Assembly (NCBI RefSeq): GCF_030285625.1
Contig: NZ_CP127294.1
Location: forward strand, 2,614,001 to 2,678,000
DNA: 64,000 nt
Origin: Amycolatopsis sp. 2-15
GTDB lineage: Bacteria; Actinomycetota; Actinomycetes; Mycobacteriales; Pseudonocardiaceae
Direction: 5' to 3'
Below are positions 17,391-25,929 of the stretch, in pieces (positions within the stretch are counted from its first letter, which is position 1; each line of letters starts with the position of its first letter). A program made the translations under genes and the position numbers. The notes beneath the pieces were generated by a model. That model ran no database searches. It was not told where the DNA came from and saw nothing but the letters and a program-made list of their open reading frames with translations.

Positions 17391-18581
17391 TCAGCCGCGC
17401 AGGGCTTCGAGCAGCTTCAACCGGCTGCCCACCCGCAGTACACCGTTGCGGTAGATCCGTGCCCCGACCCACGTCACGATCGCGATCAGCGCCGCCGTCA
17501 GCACCAGCGACAGCACGATCTCCCACAGCTCGGCGGAGCCCGTGGCAATGCGCGCCGGCATCAGCACCGGCGACAGCAGCGGGATGAGTGACAGGATCTT
17601 GGTCGCCGCGCCGTCGGGCGACTGCGTGAGGAGGTTGATGCCCGCGACGAATCCGATGACCAGCGCGATGTTCACCGGCGCCACCACCGACTGCGTGTCC
17701 TCCTGGCGTGAGACGAGCGAGCCCGCCGCGCCGTAGATCATGGCGTAGAGCAGGAAACCGAGCAGGTACCAGACGACGCCCCACACCACGGCGCCGACGG
17801 CGATGCCCGAGATCGACCCCAGCGCGCCGGTGCCCAGCGCGGCGAGGAGCCCGACCACGGCGAGGATCCCGAGCTGCGCCAGCCCGACGAGCCCGAGCCC
17901 GATCACCTTGCCCAGCAACAGGTGCCACGGCCGCACGGCCGACAGCAGGATCTCCACCACCCGGCTCGACTTCTCCTCGACGACGCCTTGGGCCACGAGC
18001 ATCCCGTACGTGATGATGCTCAGGTACAGCAACACCGCCACGACCACGCCGACCACGAGCTGCCCGGCCCGCGGATCGCGTTTCTCCAACGGCAGCACGT
18101 CGACGTGGGCCGCGGACACGGCCTGGTGCACCGCGACCGGGTCGAGGTGCGCGGCCGAGAGCTGCGCGTCGAGCACCTGCTGCTGCACGATCCCGTCGAG
18201 CGTGTGCTGCAGCGTGGGGTCCACAGTGGACTTCACGGTGACCCGCAGCCGCGAGGCACTGCCGGACACGAGCGCGTCGACGTCTCCGTTGCGCACCTGC
18301 GCGAACCCGTCCTGTTCGGACGCGACGGTGACGACGTCGATCGTCTCCCCGCCGGCCTTGCCGGCGAGTTGCAGCTGCTGTGCGATCCCCTGCGCTTGAC
18401 CCGTCAGCGCGACCTTGGTCGTGGTGGCGGACCCGAGGAGAAACGCCTGCAGCGCCACGTATCCGACAAGCAACAGCACCAACACCGCCGTGCTGATGAC
18501 GAACGCTCGCGTGCGCAGCCGCGTGTTCACCTCGCGTTTCGCCACGAGCCGCACGGCCCGCGCGGCGCTGATGCGGCTCAC
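17391..18581 (-). CDS. ABC transporter permease, NatB-like
   Basis: A 396-residue membrane component. One hydrophobic helix near residues 25-50 is followed by a ~130-residue extracytoplasmic segment, then about five helices from residue ~170. VVEEKSSRVVEILLSAVRPWHLLLGKVIGLGLVG is the hallmark of ABC-2 type export permeases such as NatB. It pairs with the upstream ATPase, whose stop it overlaps by 4 bases. NatAB-type systems export sodium or toxic compounds; the substrate here is not known. Confidence 0.87.
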   Translation of the reverse strand: MSRISAARAVRLVAKREVNTRLRTRAFVISTAVLVLLLVGYVALQAFLLGSATTTKVALTGQAQGIAQQLQLAGKAGGETIDVVTVASEQDGFAQVRNGDVDALVSGSASRLRVTVKSTVDPTLQHTLDGIVQQQVLDAQLSAAHLDPVAVHQAVSAAHVDVLPLEKRDPRAGQLVVGVVVAVLLYLSIITYGMLVAQGVVEEKSSRVVEILLSAVRPWHLLLGKVIGLGLVGLAQLGILAVVGLLAALGTGALGSISGIAVGAVVWGVVWYLLGFLLYAMIYGAAGSLVSRQEDTQSVVAPVNIALVIGFVAGINLLTQSPDGAATKILSLIPLLSPVLMPARIATGSAELWEIVLSLVLTAALIAIVTWVGARIYRNGVLRVGSRLKLLEALRG

Positions 18582-19489
18582 GTGAACCCACCCTGGGCGA
18601 CGGCGTCGCGGAACAGCTCCGTGAGCGAACGCCGCTGCCGGCTGAACTCCGTGACCGGCCCGGTGGCCAGCGCGGCGGCGAGCACGGCCTGGTCATCGGC
18701 GCTCGAGGCCAGCTCCAGCACCGTCGTGGCGCCGGACGACTCGATGACGCGCGCGCCGGGCACCGTCGACGCCCAACCGGGCCGCGCGGCCGGCGCCGTG
18801 ACCACGAGCCGGCTGCCGGCGCCGCGCGTGAGGCCCTCGACCGTGCCGACGGCGACCATGCGCCCGTCGCGGATGATGCCGACGCGGTCGCACAGGCGCT
18901 CGACCAGGTCGAGCTGGTGACTGGAGAACACGACGGGCACGCCGGTGGCCGCCTTCTCACGCAGCACCACGCTCATCACGTCGACGGCGATCGGGTCGAG
19001 GCCGGAGAACGGCTCGTCGAGCACCAGTACGTCGGGATCGTGCACGAGCGCGGCCGCGAGCTGCACGCGCTGCTGGTTGCCGAGGCTGAGCTTCTGCACC
19101 TCGTCCTTGCGGCGTTCGCCCAGCCCGAGGCGCGCGAGCCACAGCTCGGTGGCACGGTGGGCGTCGTTGGTGCTCAGGCCGTGGAGCTCCGCGAGGAACA
19201 CGAGCTGGTCGAGCACCTTCATCTTCGGGTACAAACCGCGCTCCTCGGGCATGTACCCGATGCGCGTGCGGGTTTCGTGCGTCACCGGCTCGCCTGCGAA
19301 CCGGACCTGCCCGGAGTCGGCCGCGAGCACGCCGAGCGCGATGCGCATGGTGGTGGTCTTGCCGGCGCCGTTGCTGCCGACGAAGCCGAACAGCTCACCC
19401 GGCCGCACGTCGAACGTCACGCCGTCGAGGGCGACCTTGCGGCCGTAGCGCTTGGAGATCGCGTCGATCTCGAGTGCTCCTCCGGGCAC
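18578..19489 (-). CDS. ABC transporter ATP-binding protein, NatA-like
   Basis: A ~303-residue ATPase. Walker A is GSNGAGKTT, the Q-loop region contains YMPEERGLYP, the ABC signature is LSLGNQQRVQ (LSxGN variant typical of NatA/exporter ATPases), Walker B is VLVLDEPFSGLDP and the switch His is in SSHQLDLVE. The YMPEERGLYPKM segment is characteristic of the NatA group. The start is uncertain: GTG 19489 has GAGGGGG just before it, while GTG 19510 and TTG 19543 are alternatives in frame. It forms an operon with the permease (4-base overlap). Confidence 0.87.
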   Translation of the reverse strand: MPGGALEIDAISKRYGRKVALDGVTFDVRPGELFGFVGSNGAGKTTTMRIALGVLAADSGQVRFAGEPVTHETRTRIGYMPEERGLYPKMKVLDQLVFLAELHGLSTNDAHRATELWLARLGLGERRKDEVQKLSLGNQQRVQLAAALVHDPDVLVLDEPFSGLDPIAVDVMSVVLREKAATGVPVVFSSHQLDLVERLCDRVGIIRDGRMVAVGTVEGLTRGAGSRLVVTAPAARPGWASTVPGARVIESSGATTVLELASSADDQAVLAAALATGPVTEFSRQRRSLTELFRDAVAQGGFT

Positions 19490-19576
19490 AACCGCCCCCT
19501 CTTCGAACACCTGTGTGGACAGTGGTGAGTCCCGTGCCGCCAACTCTAGCGAACGGCGCGGGTCCTTTCCCGCTGT

Positions 19577-21112
19577 TCAGGACAGCCCGGCCAGGGCCTT
19601 CTCCACGAGCTCCGCCACGCGGGCGCGCGCGGCGTCGGCTTCAGCGGGGACGAGCGACAGGCGGGTGCGGCGTTCGAGCACGTCTTCGATGTCCAAAGCG
19701 CCCTCGTGGCGGACGGCCCAGACGACCTCCGCCGCGGTGATCTGCGTGCCGTCGAACAGCGGCGCGGCGAACGTCCGGTCGACCTCGCCGAGGGCGGCGA
19801 CACGAGGGGCCTCTGTGCCGTACTTGGCGACCAGGCGGGCCGGAGCGTCCACAAGGGACAGCCGAGCGCGTGGGGCGGCGCCCAGCAACGGCAGCCGCGC
19901 GGTGCGCGACGGGCCGGCGTGCAGGCCCGAGTGCACCAGGGCCGCGTCGACGGCGTCCTCGGCCATGCGGCGGTAGGTGGTGAGCTTGCCGCCGACCACG
20001 GTGAGCACGCCATCGGTGCCGGTGACCACGGCGTGCTTGCGGGAGAGATCGGCGCTGCGGCCCGCCGAACCGGCGACCAGGGGGCGGAGGCCGGCGTAGG
20101 AGCCGATCACGTCGGCGCGGGTCAGTGGCCGGGCGAGCACCGAGGACGCCACGGACAGCAGGAAGTCCACATCGGACTCCGGCACCTCGGGCACCGGCGG
20201 GATCTCACCGTCGATGGGCTCGTCGGTGAGTCCCAAGTAGACGCGGCCGTCGACCTGCGGCAGCAGGAAGACGAACCGGTTGCTCTCCCCGGGCACGGCG
20301 ACGTTCACCGACGTCCCGCCCACCGCGGCGGCCCCTGGCGCGAGAACCAGGTGCGAGCCGCGCGACGGCCGCAGCCGCACGGCGTCGGTGAGGGTGCCCG
20401 CCCAGACGCCGGTCGCGTTGACGACCTGGCGCGCGTGCAGCTCGTACTCCGTGGAGCCTTCGCGCACACGGACGCCGGTGCCCGTGAGCGACACGGCCTC
20501 CAGGTGCGTGAGGATCCGGGCGCCGAGCATCGCGGCCGTGCGGGCGAGGTTCACGACCAGGCGCGCGTCGTCGACCAGGGCGCCGTCGTAGGCGAGCAGG
20601 GCGCCGCGCAGGCCGGCGGGCGCGAGGCCCGGGGCCAGCGCGACGGCCTCGGCCACCGGGATCTGCCGGGGCCGCGGCAGTACCGACGACGGCGTGCGCG
20701 CGGCCCGGCGCAGCGCGTCACCCGCGCGCAGGCCGGTGGCGATCACGGCCTGCTGCGCGCGGGAAGTGCTGGGGTACAAGGGGAACAGCTGCGGCATCGC
20801 GCGCGTGAGGTGCGGCGCCGTGCGGGTCATCAGGATCCCGCGCTCGACGGCGCTCTCGTGCGCGAGCCCGAACTCGCCCTTCGCGAGGTAGCGCAGGCCG
20901 CCGTGCACGAGCTTGCTCGACCAGCGGGACGTGCCGAACGCCAGGTCGTGGGCCTCGACCAGCGCGACCGACAGCCCGCGGGCCGCCGCATCGAGGGCGA
21001 TGCCCGCGCCGGTGACCCCGCCGCCGACCACTATGACGTCGACTCGCTCACCGTTCGTGAGCCGGTCGAGCTCACGTTCGCGCCGCCGTGCGTTCAGGGA
21101 ACCGGTGCTCAT
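19577..21112 (-). CDS. glpD: Glycerol-3-phosphate dehydrogenase (FAD-dependent)
   Basis: A 511-residue membrane-associated flavoprotein that oxidises sn-glycerol 3-phosphate to dihydroxyacetone phosphate and passes electrons to the quinone pool. The FAD Rossmann motif is VDVIVVGGGVTGAGIALDAAARG at about residues 24-46. GTSRWSSKLVHGGLRYL is the GlpD signature. Later AYDGALVDDARLVV, NATGVWAGTL, GSYAGLRPLV and TVVGGKLTTYRRMAEDAVD are all conserved. GGAGG lies 5 bases before the ATG. It is 34 bases downstream of a TetR gene on the same strand and likely co-transcribed with it. Confidence 0.93.
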   Translation of the reverse strand: MSTGSLNARRRERELDRLTNGERVDVIVVGGGVTGAGIALDAAARGLSVALVEAHDLAFGTSRWSSKLVHGGLRYLAKGEFGLAHESAVERGILMTRTAPHLTRAMPQLFPLYPSTSRAQQAVIATGLRAGDALRRAARTPSSVLPRPRQIPVAEAVALAPGLAPAGLRGALLAYDGALVDDARLVVNLARTAAMLGARILTHLEAVSLTGTGVRVREGSTEYELHARQVVNATGVWAGTLTDAVRLRPSRGSHLVLAPGAAAVGGTSVNVAVPGESNRFVFLLPQVDGRVYLGLTDEPIDGEIPPVPEVPESDVDFLLSVASSVLARPLTRADVIGSYAGLRPLVAGSAGRSADLSRKHAVVTGTDGVLTVVGGKLTTYRRMAEDAVDAALVHSGLHAGPSRTARLPLLGAAPRARLSLVDAPARLVAKYGTEAPRVAALGEVDRTFAAPLFDGTQITAAEVVWAVRHEGALDIEDVLERRTRLSLVPAEADAARARVAELVEKALAGLS

Positions 21113-21146
21113 GCCGCCTCCGCGGGAGGGAGTGCGTCGGCGGTAC

Positions 21147-21791
21147 TCATGGCTTGAGCGCTGCGTCGACGAGGTACCGGAACTCGTCGAGCAACGCCTG
21201 CTCGTCGAGGTCCGCGGTGGCGGGCCGCAGCGAGAACGCGAACGACTGCACGACCAGCAGGATCGAGCGCGCCTGCGCGGTGACCTCGGCCTTGCGCACG
21301 GAACCGTCGCGGTGCCCGGCTTCCAGCAGCGACCGCAGCACCTGCTCGGCGAAGATCTGCGTGGCCCCGAGCCGCTCCACGATGTAGGGCAGCACGAGCT
21401 CCGGGTCGACGTCGAGCAGGGTGCGGAACAGCGGGTCGGCCGCCAGCGCGCTGACGCCGGCCGCCGCGATGAGCACGAGGCGCTCGCGGGTGTTGGCCGC
21501 GTCGTCGCCCGCGTGGCTGGCGGTCTTGAGCAGGCCGCTGAACTCGCGGGTCATGAGCGCGGCGAGCACACTGCGCACGTCGGGGAACCGGCGGTACACG
21601 GTCATGCGGCTCACGCGCGCGGTGCGCGCGATCTCGGCGAGCGTGGTGCGCCGGACACCGACCGCGAGCACGCACTCGCGCGCGGCGTCAAGCAGCACGT
21701 CGTCGGCAACGCGCGCTGAGGTCTGGCGGCTGCGGGCCCCCGCCAGGGCCGAGGGAGTCTCTCCCGGCGGGGAGTGACGTTTGACGTCCAT
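21147..21791 (-). CDS. TetR family regulator upstream of glpD
   Basis: A 214-residue repressor. Helix-turn-helix at about residues 28-75: ADDVLLDAARECVLAVGVRRTTLAEIARTARVSRMTVYRRFPDVRSVLAALM, with MTVYRRF in the recognition helix. The C-terminal domain is helical. It lies between glpD (same strand) and a divergent FAD-linked oxidase, with only 16 bases separating the divergent starts, so it probably controls both. The ATG fits a TACAGT box 7 bases upstream; the overlapping half-sites TGACGT/ATGTCA around the start may be its operator (weak). Confidence 0.87.
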   Translation of the reverse strand: MDVKRHSPPGETPSALAGARSRQTSARVADDVLLDAARECVLAVGVRRTTLAEIARTARVSRMTVYRRFPDVRSVLAALMTREFSGLLKTASHAGDDAANTRERLVLIAAAGVSALAADPLFRTLLDVDPELVLPYIVERLGATQIFAEQVLRSLLEAGHRDGSVRKAEVTAQARSILLVVQSFAFSLRPATADLDEQALLDEFRYLVDAALKP

Positions 21792-21798
21792 ATGTCAC

Positions 21799-21804
21799 AC
21801 TGTA
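21799..21804 (-). promoter_or_regulatory. -10 box (TACAGT) for tetR-glpD
   Basis: On the minus strand TACAGT is 7 bases before the ATG at 21791. It overlaps the promoter of the divergent flavoprotein gene. Confidence 0.5.
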
Positions 21805-21807
21805 GTC

Positions 21808-23417
21808 GTGAGTGATCTCATAAACCACCGCCTCCGGCAGTCGTGGACCGGCGACGGCGCTGGCGCCGCCTCGCTGCCCGATCGGGCGGTCCGGTGGCTC
21901 GGCCAGCGTATCGGCCCGGTGGGTGCTGATCGAGGGCGAAATCAGGATTCCGTCCCGAACCTGACCGGTTCCGCTCTTCCCGGCCAGGCCCGCGAGGACC
22001 TTTCGGCCGTGGTCGGCGCGGAGAACGTGCTGGTCGACGCCGAATCGCGGCTTGAACGCGCCGGTGGTCTGTCCTATCTGGACCTGCTGCACCGCCGGCT
22101 CGGCGACTCGGTGCCGACACCGACGCCGTGGTGCTGCCCGCTTCGCCCGAGCAGGTGCAGGCCGTGCTCGAGGTCTGTGTGCGCCACGACGTGGGGGTCG
22201 TGCCGTTCGGCGGGGGCACGTCAGTGGTCGGCGGCGTGGCGGCGCTGCGCGGCGGCAAGGCGGCGGTGATCGCGCTCGACCTGGTGCGCCTCGACGCGCT
22301 GGTGTCGGTGGACGAGCAGTCGCACCTCGCCGTGCTGCAGGCCGGCGTGCGGGGGCCCGAGGCCGAACGGCTGCTGGGTGAGCACGGGTTCACGCTCGGC
22401 CACGTGCCGCAGTCGTTCGAGCGGGCGACCATCGGCGGCTTCGCGGCCACGCGCTCGGCCGGGCAGGCGTCGGCGGGTTACGGCCGCTTCGAGGACATGG
22501 TGGCCGGCGTCCGCGTCGCGACGCCGCAGGGCGAGTGGCGCTTGGGTGTCGCGCCCGCGTCGGCGGCGGGGCCGGATCTGCGGCATCTCGCGGTGGGCAG
22601 CGAGGGCACGCTCGGCGTGATCACCGAGGTCGCGCTGCGCGTACGGCCGGTGCCGGTCGAGCGCCGCTACGAGGGCTGGGTGATCGACGGCTGGGATTCT
22701 GGTTCCGAGGCCATGCGCGCCCTCGCCCAGAACCACGCGACGGCCGACGTCACGCGTCTGTCCGATGTGGACGAGACAGCGGTGTCGTTCGCGCTGAACG
22801 CCGGCCTGAAGACCTCCGCGCTGCGGGCGTATCTCGCTGCGCGCGGCGTCAAGCACCCGTGCCTGCTGATCGTCGGCTGGGAGCGCGACGCCCGGGCCCG
22901 CCGCCACCGCACGACGCGATTCCTGCGGCGCGCGGGCGCGCTGCGCATCGGCACCGCCCTCGGCGAGTCGTGGCGGCACGGCCGGTTCTCGGGCCCGCGC
23001 CAGCGCGACGCGTTGATGGACCTGGGGGTGTGCGTCGAGACTCTGGAGACCGCCGCGTACTGGTCTCGGCTGGATGATCTGCACGACGCCGTCCGCGCGG
23101 CTCTCGTGGCCTCGCTCGGCCGCGCGATCGTGATGTGCCACGTTTCGCACGTCTACGAGACAGGCGCTTCGCTGTACTTCACCGTACTGACCTCCCGCGA
23201 CGACACCAACCCGGTCGGCCAGTGGCAGCGCGCCAAGCACGCCGCGTCGGAGGCTATCGTCGGCCTCGGCACGATCACCCACCACCACGCCGTGGGCGTC
23301 GACCACGCGCCTTACCTGGAGCCGGAGATCGGCTCGCTGGGGTTGTCCGTGCTGCGCGCCGCGAAGTCCGCGGTCGACCCGACGGGGATCCTGAACCCCG
23401 GAAAACTGCTTGGTTGA
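21808..23417 (+). CDS. Alkyl-DHAP-synthase-like FAD-linked oxidase, frameshifted at about 22,120
   Basis: Reads in one frame from GTG 21808 to about 22,119 (ending RLERAGGLSYLDLLHRRLGD) and continues one frame back as DAVVLPASPEQVQAVLEVC to the stop at 23417. One extra C in the CC at 22,120-22,121 restores a ~536-residue protein of normal length. The FAD-binding type 4 domain shows VVPFGGGTSVVGGV and GSEGTLGVITEVAL. The C-terminal domain has the SHVYETGASLYF and GTITHHHAVGVDHAPYLEPEIG segments, matching the catalytic His cluster of alkyldihydroxyacetonephosphate synthases. Divergent from tetR-glpD. A sequencing error is the likeliest cause of the frameshift. Confidence 0.8.
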
Positions 23418-23838
23418 GCTGGGAGATACGCCGCTTAGCTCACGGCCTGCGTGACCGGCGTCGACCTGAGCCCCGCATGGTCTCGCTGAGCCGCGCGCCG
23501 TGCTGACCGGGTCGTTCCGCGTGCGCGGCCTCGGCGTGCTCCTGCACTGGCTGCCCGCGGCGTCGATGGGCTCCGCGACGGGCCGGGCTCCACCAGCTAC
23601 TCGATCAGGAAGCCCACCTCGGTTGGTCAAGCGGCTGCGCGTGGCCGTCATGACCACTCGTCCGGGTTGTGGACAACTGCCCTCAGTGGGTTTGCAGCAC
23701 CGGCTTCTGTCAGGGGTGGCGGATAGACTTGGCATGGGCGCGCCCCCCTAGGGAGGGCGGGGGTTTGTCCCGGCCGGCCCAGGGCCCACAACCTGCGAAA
23801 GCTGGAGTCGAGCGGGCATCGAAAGCCTGGTCCGCGGG
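23418..23838. other. Intergenic DNA holding an orphan promoter-like repeat
   Basis: About 420 bases with no intact gene. The last two-fifths contains copy A of a dispersed element (23,666-23,763). The rest shows no recognisable coding pattern, only short open frames rich in Arg/Ser. Confidence 0.4.
23666..23763 (+). repeat. Dispersed ~95-bp element, copy A
   Basis: Contains TTGTGGACAA (23668-23677), then CTGTCA-N11-TAGACT (23707-23729), then a G/C-rich hairpin CGCCCCCC-TAGGGAGGGCG. Two more copies with the same order of parts are at 60,950 (plus) and 46,931 (minus). No gene of matching kind follows any of them. Confidence 0.55.
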
Positions 23839-24108
23839 TTGGCTTTCTGCCACGGCGAACACCAGGCCTGGCGGGGGCACCGAGGGTATGAACGCGCGAA
23901 TCCTCAACGGTTCTGGCTCTCCCCGCTGCAGGACACGTGCGCCGAGCTGCGGGAGGCGGGGTTCCTCATCGAGCGGCTGCTCGAGCCTCGACCGCAGGCC
24001 GCCGCGACCGACGTGGCCGACGTGGATCCCGGGCGGTACTAGCGGCATTACCGACAGCCGACCGGGTTCCTGGCCATCCGGGCGATTCCGGACCCGCGCG
24101 TCAGGTGA
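23839..24108 (+). pseudogene. Remnant of a SAM-dependent methyltransferase (C-terminal end)
   Basis: The frame encodes RFWLSPLQDTCAELREAGFLIERLLEPRP, the pattern of the C-terminal helix and strand of class I SAM methyltransferases, then DPGRY, an in-frame TAG (24040-24042), and RHYRQPTGFLAIRAIP before a TGA at 24106. The last part matches the expected closing strand (PxFLxxR). The catalytic N-terminal domain is missing, so this is a decayed gene. Its tail overlaps the end of the gene on the opposite strand. Confidence 0.55.
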
Positions 24109-24727
24109 AGATCTGCTCCGGTTCCACGACCGTGCACTCCAGGCCGTGCTCACCCGCCGGCTCGCCGAGGAGCAAGGCGGCCTCGGCCTGGGGGACGTCG
24201 GTGACGCGGACCGGGTGGCCGTCGACGAGGAGCGGGTAGCGGACGGCCGATGCCCCGACGTAGGCGTGGACACCCTCGACACGCGTGCCATGGGAGGTCT
24301 TGACGGTGTAGTTGTCCAGGTGGGCCAGGTGGTAGCGGGTGCCGCGGCCTTCGCAGACGTCGAGGATCGCGCGCTGCTCCGGCGTGACGAACCAGAGGAA
24401 GTGGTGCTCGACGCCCGGCAGCGAGGTGAGGGTGGCGGGGCGTTGGTCGTCGACCTTGCGCAGGCCCGAGGCCCACACCGCGGCCAGCCCGGTGCAGCGC
24501 GCGCGGGCGGCCACGACGGGACCGGTCAGGCCGAGCTCGTCACGCAGCCAGGTGATCTTCGACGGGCACGCGTTGGACCCGTACGCCAAGACGGGCAGCC
24601 GGTCGCGCCAGCCGGGTGGGGCGGTGTCCAGGGAGTGGCCGGCGCCGTCGAAGTGGACGAACGACGTACCCGGCCGCGCCCCGGGGTAGGGGACGGCCGG
24701 GTAGTCGGCGTCGGTGAAGAGCCTCAG
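24101..24727 (-). CDS. Gamma-glutamylcyclotransferase-fold-like protein, unusual start
   Basis: Coding continues upstream of the first standard start codon (TTG 24589): the frame reads [19 protein letters not shown]...[30 protein letters not shown] is the substrate loop of the gamma-glutamylcyclotransferase (GGCT) fold. The only plausible start that includes this N-terminus is a CTG at 24727, overlapping the stop of the mycothiol-dependent dehydrogenase by 4 bases. Without it the protein would be 162 residues from TTG 24589. The coupled position suggests a role linked to thiol or formaldehyde metabolism, but no activity is shown; the central acidic residue of true GGCTs is not clearly identified. 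Confidence 0.65.
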   Translation of the reverse strand: MRLFTDADYPAVPYPGARPGTSFVHFDGAGHSLDTAPPGWRDRLPVLAYGSNACPSKITWLRDELGLTGPVVAARARCTGLAAVWASGLRKVDDQRPATLTSLPGVEHHFLWFVTPEQRAILDVCEGRGTRYHLAHLDNYTVKTSHGTRVEGVHAYVGASAVRYPLLVDGHPVRVTDVPQAEAALLLGEPAGEHGLECTVVEPEQIFT

Positions 24728-25821
24728 AACTCGACCACGCTGCGCAGGACGTCGCCGTGGTGCATGCGCTCGAAGGCCTGCTCCACGTCGCCGACGCCGA
24801 TGCGCTCGGTCACGAACTTGTCCAGCGGCAGCCGGCCCTGCAGGTAGAGGTCGACGAGCATGGGGAAGTCGCGCGAGGGCAGGCAGTCGCCGTACCAGGA
24901 CGACTTCAGCGAGCCGCCGCGGCCGAAGAAGTCGATGAGCGGCAGGTCGTTCAGCCGCATGTCCGGCGTCGGCACGCCGACCAGCACGACGGTGCCCGCG
25001 AGGTCACGGCCGTAGAACGCCTGCTTCCACGTCTCGGGCCGGCCGACGGCGTCGATGACCACGTCGGGGCCGAACGAGTGCGTGGCGTCCTGCATGGCCG
25101 CCACCACCGCGTCCTGGCTGAGGCCCTTGCTGTTCACGGTGTGGGTGGCGCCGAAGCCCTTGGCCCACTCGAGCTTCCGGTCGTCGGTGTCGATGGCGAT
25201 GATCGTGGTCGCGCCGGCCAGCTGCGCGCCCGCGATGGCCGCGTCGCCCACGCCGCCGCAACCGATCACGGCCACGGAGTCACCGCGCGTCACGGCGCCG
25301 GTGTTGATGGCCGCGCCGAGGCCCGCCATCACGCCGCAGCCGAGCAGGCCCGCCACCGCGGGTTCGGCCCGCTCGTCCACCTTCGTGCACTGTCCACTGT
25401 GGACCAGTGTCTTCTCGAGGAACGCCCCGATGCCCAGCGCGGGCGACAGCTTCGTGCCATCGGTGAGCGTCATCGGCTGCTCGGCGTTGAAGGTGGAGAA
25501 GCAGTACCACGGCTTCCCCCGCTTGCACGCCCGGCACGTGCCGCAGACCGCGCGCCAGTTGAGGATCACGTAGTCGCCGGGCGCGATGTCCGTGACCCCG
25601 GCGCCGACCTTGTCGACCCGGCCCGCGGCCTCGTGGCCGAGCAGGAACGGGAAGTCGTCGTTGATCCCGCCCTCGCGGTAGTGCAGGTCGGTGTGGCAGA
25701 CCCCGCAGGCCTGCACCGACACGACCGCCTCGCCCGGACCCGGGTCCGGCACCACCACGGTCTCGAGCGCCACCGGCTCGCCCTTCGCGCGGGACACGAT
25801 CCCCTGGACCTCGTACGGCAT
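24724..25821 (-). CDS. S-(hydroxymethyl)mycothiol dehydrogenase
   Basis: A 365-residue zinc-dependent medium-chain dehydrogenase that oxidises the formaldehyde adduct of mycothiol (formaldehyde detoxification) with NAD. Catalytic zinc ligands: Cys in [10 protein letters not shown], His in LLGHEAAG, and a Cys in the second domain region. The structural zinc site is the four-Cys loop [33 protein letters not shown] is the NAD Rossmann motif. The overall sequence, including [12 protein letters not shown] and [23 protein letters not shown], matches the mycothiol-dependent group (MscR/AdhE-like). GAAAGGGTGA precedes the ATG. It is followed by a coupled GGCT-like gene. Confidence 0.9.
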   Translation of the reverse strand: MPYEVQGIVSRAKGEPVALETVVVPDPGPGEAVVSVQACGVCHTDLHYREGGINDDFPFLLGHEAAGRVDKVGAGVTDIAPGDYVILNWRAVCGTCRACKRGKPWYCFSTFNAEQPMTLTDGTKLSPALGIGAFLEKTLVHSGQCTKVDERAEPAVAGLLGCGVMAGLGAAINTGAVTRGDSVAVIGCGGVGDAAIAGAQLAGATTIIAIDTDDRKLEWAKGFGATHTVNSKGLSQDAVVAAMQDATHSFGPDVVIDAVGRPETWKQAFYGRDLAGTVVLVGVPTPDMRLNDLPLIDFFGRGGSLKSSWYGDCLPSRDFPMLVDLYLQGRLPLDKFVTERIGVGDVEQAFERMHHGDVLRSVVEF

Positions 25822-25929
25822 GCGCTCACCCTTTCCTGCACCGAAAGCTTGCCGGGGCAGCTAATCACGGAACATGCACACGTGGCCATACCACGATGCG
25901 TGGGTGTCGCGTCTCGAAAAGATCGCGGC

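Noticed and set aside
22110-22125. Programmed ribosomal frameshift in the flavoprotein gene
   Set aside because: There is no slippery heptamer or downstream pseudoknot, and two other unrelated genes in the window carry the same one-base loss.
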